Below are positions 62,237 to 64,000 of a DNA stretch of 64,000 bases, piece by piece. The DNA lies in assembly GCF_007565055.1 (NCBI RefSeq), contig NC_044568.1:44100156-44164155 (forward strand). The letters run 5' to 3'. The notes beneath the pieces were generated by a model. The model searched no databases and was not told the origin of the DNA. It saw only the letters and a list, made by a program, of their open reading frames with translations. This DNA comes from Rhinopithecus roxellana (lineage: Eukaryota; Chordata; Mammalia; Primates; Cercopithecidae). Both the position numbers and the translations under genes were made by a program. Numbering within the stretch: position 1 is the stretch's first letter; the number at the start of each line of letters is the position of its first letter.

Positions 62237-63840
62237 GGCATAGAGTCCTACGCAGATAAAGGAAATTTCATCCGTTCAAAACGTGAAAGAAGCTTTCTGA
62301 GAAACTTCTTTCTGATCTGTGATTTCATCTCACAGACTTATAACCTAGACTTCAGGAAGCAGTTTGCTAGCACTCTTTAGGTGGAATCTGGAAAGTGACA
62401 TTTGGGAGCCCATAGGGTCCATGGTGAAAAAGGAAATATCCTCACAGAATAACTAGAGAGAAGCTTTCTGAGAGATTGTTTTCTGATGTGTGACTTCATC
62501 ACACAGAGTTCCACCCTTCCCTTTTTGGAACAGTTTTCTAACACTGTGGTCGTGGATTGTGCAAAGTGATATTTGGGAGCTCATTGAGGGCTATGGTGAA
62601 AAAGGAAATATCCTCACAGAATTACTAGAGAGAAGCTTTCTGAGAGATTGCTTTCTGATGTGTGACTTCATCACACAGAGTTCCACACTTCCCTTCTTGG
62701 AACAGTTTGTTAACACTGTTGTCGTGAATTCTGCAAAGTGATATTTGGGAGCTCATTGAGGGCTATGGTGAAAAGGAAATATCCTCACATAATAACTAGA
62801 GAGAAGCTTTCTGAGAAACTGCTTTGCATGTGGAATGCAACTCTCAGAGTTACACGTTTCTCTTCAGTGATCAGTGTATTAACACAGTTTACTGGAAATC
62901 TGCAATTAGATTCTTCACAGCGCAATGAACCTTACTGTGACAAAGGAAATATCCATAGAAGAAAACTAGAAGAAGCTTTCTTAGAAAACTTCTTGGTGAT
63001 GTGTGAATTCATCTCACAGAGTTACACTTATGTTTCGTGGAGCAGTCTTATAACACTGTCTTTGAGGAACCTGAGAAGTGCTTCTTTGGATGGCATAGAG
63101 TCCTACGCAGATAAAGGAAATTTCATCCGTTCAAAACGTGAAAGAAGCTTTTGAGAAACTTCTTTCTGATCTGTGATTTCATCTCACAGACTTATGACCC
63201 AGACTTCAGGAAGCAGTTTGCTAGCACTCTTAGGTGGAATCTGGAAAGTGACATTTGAGAGCCCATAGGGTCCATGGTGAAAAAGGAAATATCCTCACAG
63301 AATAACTAGAGAGAAGCTTTCTGAGAGATTGCTTTCTGATGTGTGACTTCATCACACAGAGTTCCACCCTTCCCTTCTTGGAACAGTTTTCTAACCCTGT
63401 GGTCGTGGATTGTGCAAAGTGATATTTGGAGCTCATTGAGGGCTATGGTGAAAAAGGAAATACCCTCACAGAATAACTAGAGAGAAGCTTTCTGAGAGCT
63501 TGCTTTCTGATGTGTGACTTCATCACACAGAGCTCCACCCTTCCTTCTTGGAACAGTTTGCAAACACTGTGGTCGTGGATTGTGCAAAGTGATAGTAGGG
63601 AGCTCATTGAGGGCAATGGTGAAAAAGGAAATATCCTCACATAATAACTAGAGAGAAGCTTTCTGAGAAACAGCATTGCCATGTGGAATGCAACTCACAG
63701 ATCTACATGTTTCTCTTCAGTGATCAGTGTGTTAACACAGTTTACTGGAAATCGGCAATTAGATACTTCATAGCGCAATGAAACTTACGGTGACAAAGGA
63801 AATATCCATAAAAGAAAACTAGAAAGAAGCTTTCTTAGAA
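62131..63840 (+). repeat. 855-bp (5-monomer) tandem repeat of a hybrid A unit
   Basis: A monomers beginning near 62120 and 62975 both combine the left-half variant 'cagtcttataacactg' (as at 58600) with the right-half variant 'ggatggcatagagtcc' (as at 55920 and 59505). They are 855 bp apart with similar downstream C, C and D monomers, so the hybrid was made once and then duplicated in tandem. The second unit has small deletions (for example near 62828 and 63150). Confidence 0.82.
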
Positions 63841-64000
63841 ACTTCTTGGTGATGTGTGAATTCATCTCACAGAGTTACACTTATGTTTCGTGGAGCAGTC
63901 TATTAACACTGTCTTTGAGGAACCTGAGAAGTGCTTCTTTGGATCGCATTGAGGCCTACGCTGATAAAGGAAATTTCATCCGTTCAAAACGTGAAAGAAG

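Larger units (their letters stand above)
53238..64000 (+). repeat. Alpha satellite block 4, homogeneous late variant
   Basis: About 63 monomers of classes A-D with a distinct variant set. B reads 'gatctgtgatttcatctcac', 'cttataacctagacttcagg' and 'gctagcactctttaggtgg'. D reads 'gatcagtgtgttaacacag' and 'tttactgg'. A ends 'catccgttcaaaacgtg'. The E-H monomers are absent. A starts include 54953, 55809, 56321, 57008, 57694 and 58537. Unit lengths of 5, 3, 4, 4 and 5 monomers add up to the 21-monomer repeat described separately. The block continues past the window end. Confidence 0.95.

Noticed and set aside
4530..63682. Dozens of 60-136 residue open frames on both strands with near-identical proteins (for example starting MVMCEFISQSYTYVSW or MLANCSKKGRVELCVMKSH)
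   Set aside because: They are translations of A/B, C and D monomers. Most span about 1.5 monomers, occur on both strands at the same places, vary as the satellite varies, and have no start context or domain similarity. I see no new gene family.
4250..64000. CRISPR-like regular repeats
   Set aside because: Monomers are contiguous 171-bp units without unique spacers, and the sequence is clearly primate satellite.
4250..64000. A previously undescribed protein-coding or defence system
   Set aside because: No non-L1 coding sequence is present. The novelty, if any, is in satellite architecture and rearrangement history.

Overview
The window is primate centromeric or pericentromeric DNA. It consists almost entirely of alpha-satellite monomers (about 171 bp) interrupted by two LINE-1 elements. 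I see no host protein-coding gene, tRNA, rRNA, CRISPR or prokaryotic feature. The L1s have an anthropoid L1PA-type 5'UTR, a 338-codon ORF1, a 63-bp inter-ORF spacer and the ORF2 start. The ORF1 coiled coil keeps residues that I associate with older L1PA families, although the copies carry few disabling lesions. Together with a satellite lacking canonical CENP-B boxes, this makes a New World monkey my best guess (inference, about 55%). An ape or Old World monkey is not excluded.

Layout: (1) 1-4249, L1 copy 'L1a' on the minus strand, cut by the window start. It holds ORF2 (endonuclease and reverse transcriptase up to the FADD motif), ORF1 and a full 5'UTR. (2) 4250-20385, about 94 alpha-satellite monomers in reverse orientation. 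(3) 20388 to about 22964, L1 copy 'L1b' on the plus strand. It lacks the extreme 5' end and is broken inside the ORF2 endonuclease, with no 3' end or poly(A). (4) From about 22988 to the end, alpha satellite in forward orientation. The satellite strand therefore switches at L1b, and the reversed block lies between the facing 5' ends of two inverted L1s.

Four main monomer classes recur in the order A-B-C(n)-D. The number of C monomers varies, giving units of 4, 5, 6, 8 or 11 monomers in the reversed block and 4-6 in 22988-36754. From 36755 to 53237 a new module appears eight times: six monomers (D'-E-F-G-H-I), usually exactly 1009 bp, including a short 159-bp monomer. Spacers of 1, 5, 6, 10 or 11 ordinary monomers separate the copies. 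From 53238 to 64000 a younger, more homogeneous variant takes over. It contains a 3585-bp (21-monomer) unit in tandem duplicate with about 11 differences, then a deletion-type junction and an 855-bp tandem repeat of a hybrid monomer.

Read left to right, the array grows more homogeneous: L1-containing divergent satellite, then a variable higher-order array, then near-identical recent duplications. This is the usual edge-to-core gradient of a centromere, so the active core, if linked, probably lies to the right.
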